From: Actinomadura coerulea
GTDB lineage: Bacteria > Actinomycetota > Actinomycetes > Streptosporangiales > Streptosporangiaceae
Direction of reading: 5' to 3'
NCBI RefSeq assembly: GCF_014208105.1
Contig: NZ_JACHMQ010000001.1
Span: 1,116,001 to 1,180,000, forward strand
Length of the DNA: 64,000 bases
Position 1 is the stretch's first letter. Each line of letters begins with the position of its first letter. Under the pieces are notes generated by a model that worked only from the letters and a program-made list of their open reading frames with translations, had not been told where the DNA came from and did no database searches. A program made the position numbers and the translations under genes. This document shows positions 20,284 through 29,226 of this stretch, in pieces.

Positions 20284-21861
20284 ATGGCGGACGAGGAGTC
20301 GAGGTGGCCCGCCCTGGTGCCGTCGGCTCCGCTGTCGCTGGGGCACGCGCAGGAGCAGGTCCTCGCGGAGCAGACCACCGCCGACATCGTCGCGCTGCTC
20401 TTGGACATACCGGATATGCGGGAGGCCACCGCCCGCTCCATCGTCCTGCATTACATCAGCGAGCACGTGCGCGCACCGGTGCTGCTGCCGGATCTGCCGC
20501 AGCCGAGGTATTACCTCTACCACCTCGTGCTCGCCTGCCGGGAAATACCCGACGGGCTCCAGTTGCTGGTCCGCGCGATCGAGTTCGTGGCCGGCCCGAC
20601 CGCGGCCGTGGCGCACCTGAAGCGCATGCTGAGCCCGGTCCGCGCCCACCTGGAGCCGGTCGTCGAGACCCAGATCGAGGACCTGCTGACCGGCCTGCGG
20701 ATACCGTCCCTCACTCGCCTCTACGTGGCCGCCACCGGAAACAGCATCGCCACCGTCCCGTTCCGACTCACCGACGCCTGGGACGCGTTCTCGGCGCTGC
20801 TCGACCACAACACCGCCTCCGGGAAGCCCTCTCCGCACCTGATATTCGTCGCGATGCTGCTCCAGACGATGCAGACGCGCCAGACCGCGGGAAGCGCGGG
20901 GACCGAGGAGGCGTGGCGGCTCAAAAGGCTGCGCGAGTGGCTGGCCCTGCAGACCGAGCAGTTGCGCGGCGCGGGAGACGTCGCCCAGGCCGATTACCTC
21001 GATCGTATGCGCGACCGTTCCGGGGTGCTTGCGACGCGTGCCGACAAGCCCATCTACCTCATCATCCAGCTCGAACCGCTCCCGGATCTCGTCGAGGACG
21101 AGGTCGTGTTCCGGCTCTCGCATTGGCGGCAGATTCACCCGCTCGAATGGCGCCCTGAGCCGGGGGAGGACGAGTTGGTCCCCATGAGTTCGGTGCGTGA
21201 GCGCGTCGGTGCCCTGATCCACGAGGCCGAGCGCGGCTGGGCCTACGACCTCGACGACTCCCTGGTGCTGGAGTTCGTGCTGCCGCTCGACATGATCAAC
21301 CTCGATGTGGACCAGTGGACACGCGATGCGTCGGAGATGCCGGATCCGCCGCCGCTCGGCGCGGAGTACGAGATCCTCGTCCGGAGCCAGGAGAGGCTGC
21401 GCGCGTTCGGTTTCCACCGCGCCTGGCGCCAGCGCTGGCAGGTGCTCGTCGACGCCGTCGACGGCCTCACCTACTGGGCCGCTCCGGGGGAGCCCGCCCA
21501 TCCGCGTCCGATGGGCGATCGGCTCCTGAGCCGCCGCGAGATCGTCGCGTGCGTGCTGAGCGGTCCGCCCGATCGCGAGCCCGGCCGCAGCGAACTCTGG
21601 AAGGCGCTGCGCGCGGGGGTGCCCGTGGTGCTCTGGCACAGGGCGGAACGGCTCGCCCCGGAAATGCGGGAGGCGGTGCGGCAGGTCGTCGACCGTCCCG
21701 ACATCAGAGCCCTGCCGACCGAGATCAGACGGCTCCGTGGAAACACGCCGTCCGATGACCGCAATGGTCGCTCCGCGCTGGAACTAACCCTCCTATGGGA
21801 TGACCCGAATCACTTCCTGGACGATGCCAGTGCACTTCGGGCTCCTGCATCGCGGATGTGA
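20284..21861 (+). CDS. EAD2 - VMAP-C protein (vWA-MoxR-associated protein)
   Basis: 525 residues. Residues 25-125 resemble EAD2 (LLLDIPDMREATARSIVL, LVLACREIPDGLQLLV). The rest (about 170-510) fits VMAP-C, the conserved C-terminal unit of vWA-MoxR-associated proteins: YLIIQLEPLPD, HEAERGWAYDLDDSLVLEFV, RRWQ-like QRWQVLVDAV and a late VPVVLWHR stretch. VMAP proteins act with a MoxR ATPase and a vWA protein in ternary conflict systems (Kaur and colleagues' class); the two next genes supply both partners. ATG 20284 has GGAGG twelve bases upstream, so the ribosome site is not ideal. Confidence 0.8.
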   Translation: MADEESRWPALVPSAPLSLGHAQEQVLAEQTTADIVALLLDIPDMREATARSIVLHYISEHVRAPVLLPDLPQPRYYLYHLVLACREIPDGLQLLVRAIEFVAGPTAAVAHLKRMLSPVRAHLEPVVETQIEDLLTGLRIPSLTRLYVAATGNSIATVPFRLTDAWDAFSALLDHNTASGKPSPHLIFVAMLLQTMQTRQTAGSAGTEEAWRLKRLREWLALQTEQLRGAGDVAQADYLDRMRDRSGVLATRADKPIYLIIQLEPLPDLVEDEVVFRLSHWRQIHPLEWRPEPGEDELVPMSSVRERVGALIHEAERGWAYDLDDSLVLEFVLPLDMINLDVDQWTRDASEMPDPPPLGAEYEILVRSQERLRAFGFHRAWRQRWQVLVDAVDGLTYWAAPGEPAHPRPMGDRLLSRREIVACVLSGPPDREPGRSELWKALRAGVPVVLWHRAERLAPEMREAVRQVVDRPDIRALPTEIRRLRGNTPSDDRNGRSALELTLLWDDPNHFLDDASALRAPASRM

Positions 21862-21980
21862 CGTTTGACGCGATGTGACTGGTAGGGCCACAACGTCGTT
21901 CGCGGACCCAGCGAGTCTTGCGAATCCTCGCCCCGAAGGGGATGCTCGACCTAAGGTGGCCCTCACCGGTTCTGCCCGAG

Positions 21981-22009
21981 TTCGATCTTCCATCGCAAGA
22001 ACCTATAGC
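21981..22009 (+). promoter_or_regulatory. Candidate promoter for moxR-vWA/NB-ARC genes
   Basis: TTCGAT (21981-21986), 17 bases, TATAGC (22004-22009), placed 23 bases before the MoxR ATG. It would let the MoxR pair be transcribed apart from the VMAP gene, which ends 120 bases upstream. Confidence 0.45.
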
Positions 22010-22032
22010 CACACCAGAAGGGGACGTCGTCG

Positions 22033-23190
22033 ATGGCCGCTGACGAGCCGCCCGAGGTCCCTTACCCTCGTGACGCGCCCATGTCCGCCGATCCGGGGGA
22101 CGTCGCCCCGGACGCTCGCGCCGCATGGTGGATCTATCGCGGCACCGGGCGCCCCCTGCCGGACGGACGGTTCGCCGAGGAGCTGCCCCCGCCGCCCCCG
22201 TGGCGCGCCTTCGACGGGGGTCCGACGCTCCCACCACCGCCCGGCGACGAGCGCGACCTCGTCCGCAGGCTCGGTCCCGTCAGCGCGCGGCCGCGCCCGG
22301 CAGACCCCGCGGAGGTCGACGCCGTCAACGCGGCGCTGTTCCTGCGACGGCCGCTTCTGGTCACCGGGGATCCGGGCGTCGGGAAGTCGACCCTCGCCTA
22401 CCGGATCACCCGCGAACTGGGCCTCGGCCGGGTGCTGCGCTGGCCCATCGGCAGCCGGAGCACGCTGCGCGACGGGCTCTACGAATACGACGCGATCGGA
22501 CGGGCGCAGGACGCCGCGACCGGCCGCAGGACGCTCGCGCGCCAGGCGGGGGGGTTACCGGAGGCGCCGGTCGAGGGCGATCCGGACGTCGCCGCGTTGT
22601 CCGACGCCGGAGTGGGGCACTACCTCCGGCTCGGCCCGCTGGGCACCGCGCTGCTGCCCTATGAGCTGCCGCGGGTCCTGCTCGTCGATGAACTCGACAA
22701 AAGCGACATAGACCTACCGAACGACCTTCTCGACGTCTTAGAGGAGGGCGAATACGGAATCACCGAACTGTTCCGCGTGAGTGCCCGCGAACCCGTGGTG
22801 AAGGTCCACACCGCCGATCCTGACGGCACGGCCGACATCGTGCGGGGAAGAGTGCGGTGCCGGGCGTTCCCCATCGTGGTGATCACCAGCAACGGCGAGC
22901 GGGAGTTCCCGCCCGCGTTCCTGCGCCGGTGCCTGCAGTTCTCGATGGGAGAGCCCGACGAGACGCGGCTCGCCGACATGGTGGCGGCGCATTTCGCCGA
23001 GCGGTCCGACGAACGGACCCGGCGGCTGGTCCGCAGTTTCCTGGAGCACCGCAGCAACCACCGCGGGCTCGCTGCGGACCAGCTGCTCAACGCCGTCTAC
23101 CTCGCCACCTCCGGCGCGCGGGATCCCGACACCGGCTGGGAACGGCTGCTGGATCTCATCTGGCAGCGGTTGGAAGTGGCGCCTGAGTGA
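22033..23190 (+). CDS. MoxR-type AAA+ ATPase of the VMAP ternary system
   Basis: 385 residues with a Pro-rich N-terminal extension (1-85) and one AAA+ module: Walker A TGDPGVGKST near 112-120, Walker B VLLVDELDKSD near 215-225, sensor-1 VITSNGERE and arginine-finger region PPAFLRRCLQF. MoxR ATPases act as chaperones that remodel vWA partners. ATG 22033 is preceded by AAGGGG. The stop overlaps the GTG of the vWA/NB-ARC gene, so the two products are translationally coupled, as expected for a MoxR-vWA pair. Confidence 0.88.
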   Translation: MAADEPPEVPYPRDAPMSADPGDVAPDARAAWWIYRGTGRPLPDGRFAEELPPPPPWRAFDGGPTLPPPPGDERDLVRRLGPVSARPRPADPAEVDAVNAALFLRRPLLVTGDPGVGKSTLAYRITRELGLGRVLRWPIGSRSTLRDGLYEYDAIGRAQDAATGRRTLARQAGGLPEAPVEGDPDVAALSDAGVGHYLRLGPLGTALLPYELPRVLLVDELDKSDIDLPNDLLDVLEEGEYGITELFRVSAREPVVKVHTADPDGTADIVRGRVRCRAFPIVVITSNGEREFPPAFLRRCLQFSMGEPDETRLADMVAAHFAERSDERTRRLVRSFLEHRSNHRGLAADQLLNAVYLATSGARDPDTGWERLLDLIWQRLEVAPE

Positions 23191-26100
23191 GCGAGCGGAC
23201 CGGAGACCCACCGGCGCGAGGCGCGGGACGTTCCGACGCCCCGGCCGGTCCTCCCGTTTGGTACCAGGTCTCCGACGCCATCTGGTTGGCCGCGCAGATG
23301 AACGCGGCCGCCCAGGCGGCGGGCCGCGCGGGCGAGCCTGCCGAGGCGCGCGTACCCCGGACGGAGCACCGGCGGTCCGCGACCGGTGCCTCCACCGCCG
23401 CCGATCGCGCCGAGCCTCCAGAGGGCGACGGCCCGGACGGCGTCTCGCGCGACTCCTCGACCGGTGCGGGGCAGGCGTCGCCGCCCAGTGCGGCCGGGAC
23501 GGCGCCGGCGTCGGGTCTCGAGACGCCCGGAGGCGAAAGCCCACCGGATCCGCCGCAGCACCGGGCGGCCGGGCTGAACGGACACGCCGCGCCCACTCGC
23601 CTCCTCTTCCCCGTGCGGAGCGACCCCTTCGCCGGAGTGCGGCCCCTGACCGATCGCCGCCGCCTCGAACAGGCGCTCCGCCCTTTCAAACGGGCGGTCG
23701 AGTCTCGCCGGGGCGATGTGGAACTGGACGACGAGGCGACGGCGATCCGCGCCGCCCAGGACGGACTCTGGCTGCCCCAGACGCGTCCGGTCCCCGAACG
23801 GTGGCTCGATCTCGACGTCGTCGTGGACGACGGGCGCCTGGCCGCGCTCAACCGGCCGACGACCGACCGGTTCATCGACTGCCTCGGGGCCGTCGGCGCC
23901 TTCGGGATGATCCGTACGCACCTGCTCGACACCGACACCGACACCGAGACCGGCGAGAGCGGGCCGCTGGCCTTGCGCGAGCCGGGTCCGCTGGCCGCCG
24001 CGCGCCCGGCCGAGGGGCTCACCTCCCGGGGGGGCCGCGACCGGCGGCTCATCTTCGTGCTGACGGACGGGATCGGAGACGCCTGGCACTCGGGCGCCGC
24101 CCAGCGACTGCTGGCCCGGTGGGGTCGGCAGGCCCCGATCGTGGTGATCAATCTGCTCGCCCGGCGCCAGTGGCGGCGCACGGGCCTCACCACCCGGCCC
24201 GCCAAGCTCTACGCGGCGCGACCCGCGATCGCCAACCGCCTCTACCGAGCGCGCTACCCCGCCGCACCGCTTCTCGGCGACCCCGCCGCCGAGCCCCGGC
24301 GCGCGGATCGATCGCACGTCCATGTGCCCGTGATCGAGCTGGATCCGGGGCAGCTCGCCGGCTGGGCGGGCTTCGCGGCGGCGCGCCGTGGTGACTGGTA
24401 CGGCGCGGTCGCCGTCTGCGGAGCGCCCCCGGAGCCCTCCTGGGCGCCGGACACAGCGGACATCGAGGAGGCCCCGCCCTCGGAGGCGTCGGCGTCCGAG
24501 AGGGTCCGGCGGTTCCGCGCCGCGGTCAGCCCGACCGTGTACGCGCTGGCGGTGCACCTGGCCGCGGCGCCCTTGAACGCTCCCGTCATGCGGCTCGTGC
24601 AGCGCACCATGCTCCCGGAGTCGCGGCCCTCGGACCTGGTCGAACTGGTCGGCAGCGGGCTGCTGCACCGGGTCGGGCCCGAGCCGGGGCCGGCGGCCGA
24701 CGCGCGGGACGAGGTCGTCTTCGACTTCGCTCCGGGAGTCCGCGACGAACTCCTCGCCGGGGGACGCCGTTCCGACACGACCCGGGTGCTGACGACGGTG
24801 GCCCGGCACCTGGGCGACCGCGTCGCCGGGCTCCGCGATCTGGCCGGATTGGTCACCGCCCCTGAGCGGGGTGAAATACCGGAATTGACCGCTGAGCTCG
24901 TGCCGTTCGCCGTTCCGGTCCTTCATGTTTTCCAGGCCCTCGCGGGCCCCTATCTCAGGCCGGCGAAGGCGCTGGACGCCGAGCTCCGCGGCCGGGTTGA
25001 CCACTTCTATGAACGTACACAGGATAGAGCCGTGCGGGATGCGGGAAGGACTGGCTCCATGCAGTCGCTGGACATCGCCGCTCTCGACGCGCTCACCACA
25101 CCTGGAGACATTGTCAAGGCCCCCCACCTTGGAGTTGGTGTGACAGTTCGAGATATCCCGGAGAAAGTCGGGCGCAAGGCGGACGAGCCGCCGCCTGTCT
25201 GGGGAAACGTGCCTCCCCAGAACATCAGTTTCACCGGGCGGGAAGAGCTGCTGGAGCAATTGCATGAGCGGCTTTCCCAGGGAACGACGGCTGTCCTGCC
25301 CCAGGCGCTGCATGGAATGGGCGGGGTCGGCAAGTCCCAGATAGCCATTGAATATGTTTACCGCCATATGGCGGATTATGACGTTATTTGGTGGGTCAGA
25401 TCGGAACGGCCCGGTCAGATCCAGCAGGACCTCGCCGAGCTGGCCGCCGAGCTCGACCTGCCGGTCAGCCAGGAGGTGAACGTCGCGGTGCCGGCCGTCC
25501 GCGAGGCGCTGCGCCTCGGCCGCCCCTACCGCAACTGGCTGCTGGTCTTCGACAACGCCGAGGAACTGCAGGACGTCCGCGACTTCTTCCCGACCAACGG
25601 CCCGGGCAAGATCCTCGTCACCTCCCGCAACCAGGAGTGGACCAAGGTCGCCAACTCACTGGAGGTCGACGTCTTCGCCCGGGAGGAGAGCAAGGCGCTC
25701 CTCCGCCTCCGGGGGCCCGAACTCGCCGACCCCGAGGCGGACGAGCTCGCCGAGGTGCTGGGCGACCTTCCCCTGGCGATCGCCCAGGCCGGGGTCTGGC
25801 TCGCCGAGACCGGCATGCCGGTCGACGAGTACCTGCAGCTCTTCCGGGAAAAGCACGAGAAGGCGACCGAGCTGCTGGCGGACGCCGCGCTGATGGCCAA
25901 CGAGCTGCCGGTCGCCGCGGCCTGGAACGTCTCGCTGGACCGGCTGCGGACGAGCGACCCCGCGGCGCTGCAGCTGCTCCAGGTCTGCGCGTTCTTCGCA
26001 CCGGAGCCCATCTCGCTGCGGATGCTGTCGGGCGCGCGCAACGTCGACGGTCCCCGCGAGCTGATCGAGGCCCTGGGGGACCCGGTCAGACGAGGGCGCG

Positions 26101-27677
26101 CGATCCGCGCGATCAACCGCTACGCGCTGGCCAAGATCAGCCACAAGCACAACACGATCATGCTGCACCGCCTGGTGCAGCGGGTCCTCGTCGGGCAGAT
26201 CCCTCCGGAGGAGGCCGAGGAACTGCGCCGATGCGGTTACCAGTTGATGGCCAACTTCGATCCGCGCGACCCGGCGCTGCCGGCCAACTGGCGGCGCTAC
26301 GCCGACCTGCTGCCGCACGTCCACTACTCGGGCATCGTCGGCTTCGACGACCCCTGGACGCGCCGGCTCGTCCTCAACGAGATCGACTTTCTCTTCCAGT
26401 GGGGCGACCACCGAGGTTTCCTCGAACTGGCGGAGTCCGCGGTCAAGACCTGGACGGAGACGCTGGGCGAGGGCGACGAGCAGACACAGGAGGCCATGCT
26501 CCACCTCGGCCGCGCCCTGCGCCTGCACGGGCGGTTCGAGGAGGCGTACAGCCATCATCTCCGAGTTCGCGACCTGCGAGCTGAAGCGCACGGTGTGGAT
26601 GACGAACGCACGATCGAGGCGCAGCGCTTCGTGACGGTCGACCTGCGTTATCTGGGGCAGTTTCAGCAAGCTCTCGCTGACGACAAGCGCTCCTTCGAGG
26701 CACTGCGCCGCATGTACGGCGAGGACGACCCGATCACGCTGCAGCAGGCGCACCTCTACGCGATCAGTCTTCGGCTCAACGGCGCTTTCCAGGCGGCGTG
26801 CGATCTCGACCGGCAGACCTATCGGCACCTGATCAATATCTTCGGGGAGAACCACGGCCGGACCCTGTCGTCGCTGGCGGCGATCGCCGTGGACGAGATG
26901 GAGCTGGGTCACTTCGACGTGGCCAGGGAGCTCACCCGGCAGCACGCGCAGCGTCTCGAGTCCGCTTTCGGCAGCAGCTTCGCCGGCCTCGCCGAGAGCC
27001 TGACGTCGTTCTCCGTCATGGAGCGCAAGGCCGGTGACCACGAACGTGCGCTCGACCTCTCCACCGAGGCGCTCGAACGCTACAACGAGCGGTACGGGGG
27101 CTACCACCCCGGCTCGATCTCCGCGGCGCTGAACCACGCGGTGAATCTGCGCCAGGTCGGCAGGCTCGGCGACTCGATCCACCTCGCGCGCGTGACGGCG
27201 CAGAACTTCATGCGGATGTTCGGCCCCGACCACCCCAACACGCCGAGCGCCAACGTCAATCTCGCGGTCGCGCTGCGGTTGAACGGGCAGCTCGAAGAGG
27301 CCAAGAAGCTGGACGAGGCGGCGCTGGAGGTCCTGACCCGGGTTCTCGATGTCGATCACCCGCGCAGCATCGTCTGCGCGATCAACCTGGCGAGCGACCA
27401 CTACGCGATCGGCAATTTCCACGAGGCCATGGAGAGGGACCGGAACACGCTGGAACGGGCACACCGCGTTCTCGGAGAGGAGCATCCCACCGCGCTCGCA
27501 TGCTTGTTCAACCTCGGGCTCGATCTGCGCGCCTTGGGCGAGGAGCAGGAGGCCGACGCGTTGACGGCGCGGGCCATCGACGGCATGCGCAGGGTGCACG
27601 GACCGCAGCATCCGGCCACCATCGCCGCGCAGGAGGGGGCCCGCGCCGACTGCGATATCTATCCGATTCCGGTCTGA
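23187..27677 (+). CDS. SAV_2336 (vWA-like) - NB-ARC - TPR protein, FxsT-like
   Basis: 1496 residues. Residues 135-520 match the SAV_2336 N-terminal region (RPLTDRRRLEQALRPFKRAV, RLIFVLTDGIGDAW), the vWA-type partner of MoxR. Residues 680-1000 are NB-ARC: Walker A GMGGVGKSQ with Lys716, Walker B LLVFDNAEE, GLPLA-type DLPLAIAQAGVWL. The remainder (about 1080-1480) is tetratricopeptide repeats of about 42 residues with recurrent H/D-P-x-T and N-L-A motifs. The preamble PPVWGNVPPQNISFTGREELL is typical of FxSxx-COOH-system TPR proteins. The MIDAS-like site is degenerate: Asp214-Asp215 are followed by GRLAAL, without the usual serines. GTG 23187 overlaps the MoxR stop. Confidence 0.87.
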   Translation: MSERTGDPPARGAGRSDAPAGPPVWYQVSDAIWLAAQMNAAAQAAGRAGEPAEARVPRTEHRRSATGASTAADRAEPPEGDGPDGVSRDSSTGAGQASPPSAAGTAPASGLETPGGESPPDPPQHRAAGLNGHAAPTRLLFPVRSDPFAGVRPLTDRRRLEQALRPFKRAVESRRGDVELDDEATAIRAAQDGLWLPQTRPVPERWLDLDVVVDDGRLAALNRPTTDRFIDCLGAVGAFGMIRTHLLDTDTDTETGESGPLALREPGPLAAARPAEGLTSRGGRDRRLIFVLTDGIGDAWHSGAAQRLLARWGRQAPIVVINLLARRQWRRTGLTTRPAKLYAARPAIANRLYRARYPAAPLLGDPAAEPRRADRSHVHVPVIELDPGQLAGWAGFAAARRGDWYGAVAVCGAPPEPSWAPDTADIEEAPPSEASASERVRRFRAAVSPTVYALAVHLAAAPLNAPVMRLVQRTMLPESRPSDLVELVGSGLLHRVGPEPGPAADARDEVVFDFAPGVRDELLAGGRRSDTTRVLTTVARHLGDRVAGLRDLAGLVTAPERGEIPELTAELVPFAVPVLHVFQALAGPYLRPAKALDAELRGRVDHFYERTQDRAVRDAGRTGSMQSLDIAALDALTTPGDIVKAPHLGVGVTVRDIPEKVGRKADEPPPVWGNVPPQNISFTGREELLEQLHERLSQGTTAVLPQALHGMGGVGKSQIAIEYVYRHMADYDVIWWVRSERPGQIQQDLAELAAELDLPVSQEVNVAVPAVREALRLGRPYRNWLLVFDNAEELQDVRDFFPTNGPGKILVTSRNQEWTKVANSLEVDVFAREESKALLRLRGPELADPEADELAEVLGDLPLAIAQAGVWLAETGMPVDEYLQLFREKHEKATELLADAALMANELPVAAAWNVSLDRLRTSDPAALQLLQVCAFFAPEPISLRMLSGARNVDGPRELIEALGDPVRRGRAIRAINRYALAKISHKHNTIMLHRLVQRVLVGQIPPEEAEELRRCGYQLMANFDPRDPALPANWRRYADLLPHVHYSGIVGFDDPWTRRLVLNEIDFLFQWGDHRGFLELAESAVKTWTETLGEGDEQTQEAMLHLGRALRLHGRFEEAYSHHLRVRDLRAEAHGVDDERTIEAQRFVTVDLRYLGQFQQALADDKRSFEALRRMYGEDDPITLQQAHLYAISLRLNGAFQAACDLDRQTYRHLINIFGENHGRTLSSLAAIAVDEMELGHFDVARELTRQHAQRLESAFGSSFAGLAESLTSFSVMERKAGDHERALDLSTEALERYNERYGGYHPGSISAALNHAVNLRQVGRLGDSIHLARVTAQNFMRMFGPDHPNTPSANVNLAVALRLNGQLEEAKKLDEAALEVLTRVLDVDHPRSIVCAINLASDHYAIGNFHEAMERDRNTLERAHRVLGEEHPTALACLFNLGLDLRALGEEQEADALTARAIDGMRRVHGPQHPATIAAQEGARADCDIYPIPV

Positions 27678-27822
27678 TCGGAAACCGAACGGGTGCCCGG
27701 GAAAGCGGCGGCCTCGCGGCGGACGGCCTCTTACCGGAACCTGTTTCAATGCCGGTCAAGTTGGGTAGGGATAAAGGCCGGTGGTCAGTCTTTCCTGGTG
27801 CCGAGACATTTAGTTCTTGATC

Positions 27823-27859
27823 TAGACACAGGTAAGCTCCCCACGTATAGTAGGGGAGC
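27823..27859 (+). promoter_or_regulatory. Promoter with operator-like dyad upstream of a DUF397 gene
   Basis: TAGACA (27823-27828), 17 bases, TATAGT (27846-27851). A 7-bp inverted repeat (GCTCCCC at 27836-27842, GGGGAGC at 27853-27859) brackets the -10 hexamer with a 10-base centre, as an operator would. The rest of the 345-base gap 27678-28022 shows no gene; the leader to the DUF397 start is about 165 bases. Confidence 0.55.
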
Positions 27860-28022
27860 GAATTTCTGTGCCCGCACGGATTGTTTATCTTCGGTAATTG
27901 TCGGCGACCACGTGAGCGTCGCGGGAATCCAGCCGATCCGGCCGCCGAGGGATCGGGCTCGCGGACACCGCCGTCCTCTCTCGCTGAGAACCGCTGCGAT
28001 GCTCTGCAGGACGGAAGAGGTA

Positions 28023-28235
28023 ATGGGCGGTCAAGGAGACTGGAACAAGGCGTCTTGGCGCAAGAGCAGGCGATCTGGCTCGGATGGGACGGGATGCGTC
28101 TCCATTGCGGTCTCCGCCTCGTGCGGAGCCATCCGGGACACCAAGAACCCTCGCCGGACGACCATCGTCCTCCCCAAGTCCGTCTTGCGCAGGATGCTGG
28201 AAGAGATCAAGAGTGGAGCGTTCGACCTGCGGTGA
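28023..28235 (+). CDS. DUF397 domain protein
   Basis: 70-residue single-domain protein beginning WNKASWRKSRRSG, with CVSIAV and the conserved IRDTKNP turn. DUF397 proteins are abundant in sporulating actinomycetes and normally pair with a helix-turn-helix XRE-type regulator that they modulate. No such partner lies within this window. ATG 28023 follows GAAGAGG very closely; the frame is open far upstream but that part is not conserved. Confidence 0.8.
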   Translation: MGGQGDWNKASWRKSRRSGSDGTGCVSIAVSASCGAIRDTKNPRRTTIVLPKSVLRRMLEEIKSGAFDLR

Positions 28236-28321
28236 TGTGACGGCGGCACTGGTCGGAGGCGCGGCGGCCACGGGTGCCGCTCGCGCGGCCCGCTGCGGGA
28301 TCCGCGCCCCCTTGCGTCTGC

Positions 28322-28531
28322 TCAGGCCTGGAAGCCGTCTGACTTGACCGCGTCCATGAACGTGCGCCAGGAGTCCATGGACAGTGACAGCCGCGGGCCC
28401 TCAGGGTCCTTGGAGTCGCGGATGGCGCGGACGCTGCCGATGGACGCCACTTCCACGCATACCGCGAGGTCGGGGTCGCTGCTCCGGCTGCTCTTCCTCC
28501 AGACCGGCGCGGACGCATTAGTGTGAGTCAT
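28322..28531 (-). CDS. DUF397 domain protein
   Basis: 69 residues: PVWRKSSRSSDPDLAVCVEVA, then VRAIRDSKDPEGPRLSLS and WRTFMDAVKS, a textbook DUF397. ATG 28531 is preceded by AAGGAG at nine bases; the longer frame to 28594 is not conserved. Convergent with the other DUF397 gene, 86 bases apart. The two are distant paralogues. Role presumed regulatory through an HTH partner encoded elsewhere. Confidence 0.82.
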   Translation of the reverse strand: MTHTNASAPVWRKSSRSSDPDLAVCVEVASIGSVRAIRDSKDPEGPRLSLSMDSWRTFMDAVKSDGFQA

Positions 28532-29037
28532 GAGTGAATGCTCCTTGTGAACTGTTTTCGACGCCGCCAGGAAGTGCGCATGGGCGTTCCCCATGACACC
28601 TGGTAGGAATTAATCTACCGCATGGATCGAGTATTCTCGTCGATCCGAGTTCGAATTCAAGAGCGCACAATAACGGCTATATCTGACAAAGGGCCTATAG
28701 TCAGCATTTAGACTAAAAGGCAAACGGTGAGCGAAGTTGCATTTCTCGGTCGGGGTGTTCAGGCGCCCTGGTCGGCGGGGCGTGCTCGGGCATGCCGGCC
28801 GCGGGTGCGCGCATCTGCCGGTCCGGCCCGTCGGGCGTGCCTCCGGAGAGGTGTGACCGCTCCACCGGTGTGATCTGCGTAACCGTTGCGGCGGTTCGCG
28901 GTCGGCGGCGTCTCCGGAGTATTCCCAGGTAAAACGGTAGGTTTTGTCGGAAAGTTGGCCTCGTGTGGGCGTCTTCGCAGGTGGAGGCGGCTTCTTGGGG
29001 GCTTCACAGGGGCGGATGCCGAGTGCATGCTGTGGGC
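28532..29037. other. 505-base intergenic region; upstream of the sulfur operon
   Basis: No convincing gene. An AT-rich stretch (28600-28740) includes a short dyad GGTAG-N8-CTACC at 28602-28619, likely part of the promoter area for the minus-strand DUF397 gene. The right half (28890-29030) would hold the promoter of the leader peptide, but I see no clear -35/-10 pair. Confidence 0.35.
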
Positions 29038-29109
29038 ATGAACGCAGCGAAGGTCCTGGTGGCGAGGCGCCACGTCGACCTCCTTCGCGTGTGCAGCGCG
29101 TCCTGTTGA
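29038..29109 (+). CDS. Cys-terminated leader peptide (putative sulfur-responsive attenuator)
   Basis: ATG 29038 opens a 23-codon ORF with the core ARRHVDLLRV, ending Cys-Ser-Ala-Ser-Cys-stop. This is the pattern of the short actinobacterial putative leader peptides found before sulfur-assimilation operons; related mycobacterial leaders respond to cysteine supply. It lies 117 bases before an SsuC-like permease gene. Codons 14-16 (GAC CTC CTT) contain ACCTCC (29078-29083), a perfect complement to GGAGGT (29216-29221), the permease ribosome site. When ribosomes move freely the pairing could form and block translation; stalling at Cys codons would prevent it. The mechanism is inferred. Confidence 0.72.
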   Translation: MNAAKVLVARRHVDLLRVCSASC

Positions 29110-29226
29110 GCCGCTCTTTCGTGCTCCGACGCCACTGACCGGCGACCCCCCCTCTCACACCGGCTGCCCTCCCGCGGCCGAGCCCCCTGCCGCCGTCCTT
29201 CCGTTCCCCTCTTCCGGAGGTGCCCC

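Noticed and set aside
25656..27749. 697-codon open frame on the minus strand
   Set aside because: Antisense to the NB-ARC-TPR gene, whose repeats and Walker motifs are certain. The composition is that of a shadow frame.
28023..28531. DUF397 genes as possible FxSxx-COOH precursor peptides next to the FxsT-like gene
   Set aside because: Their C-termini do not match F-x-S-x-x and the DUF397 signature is clear.
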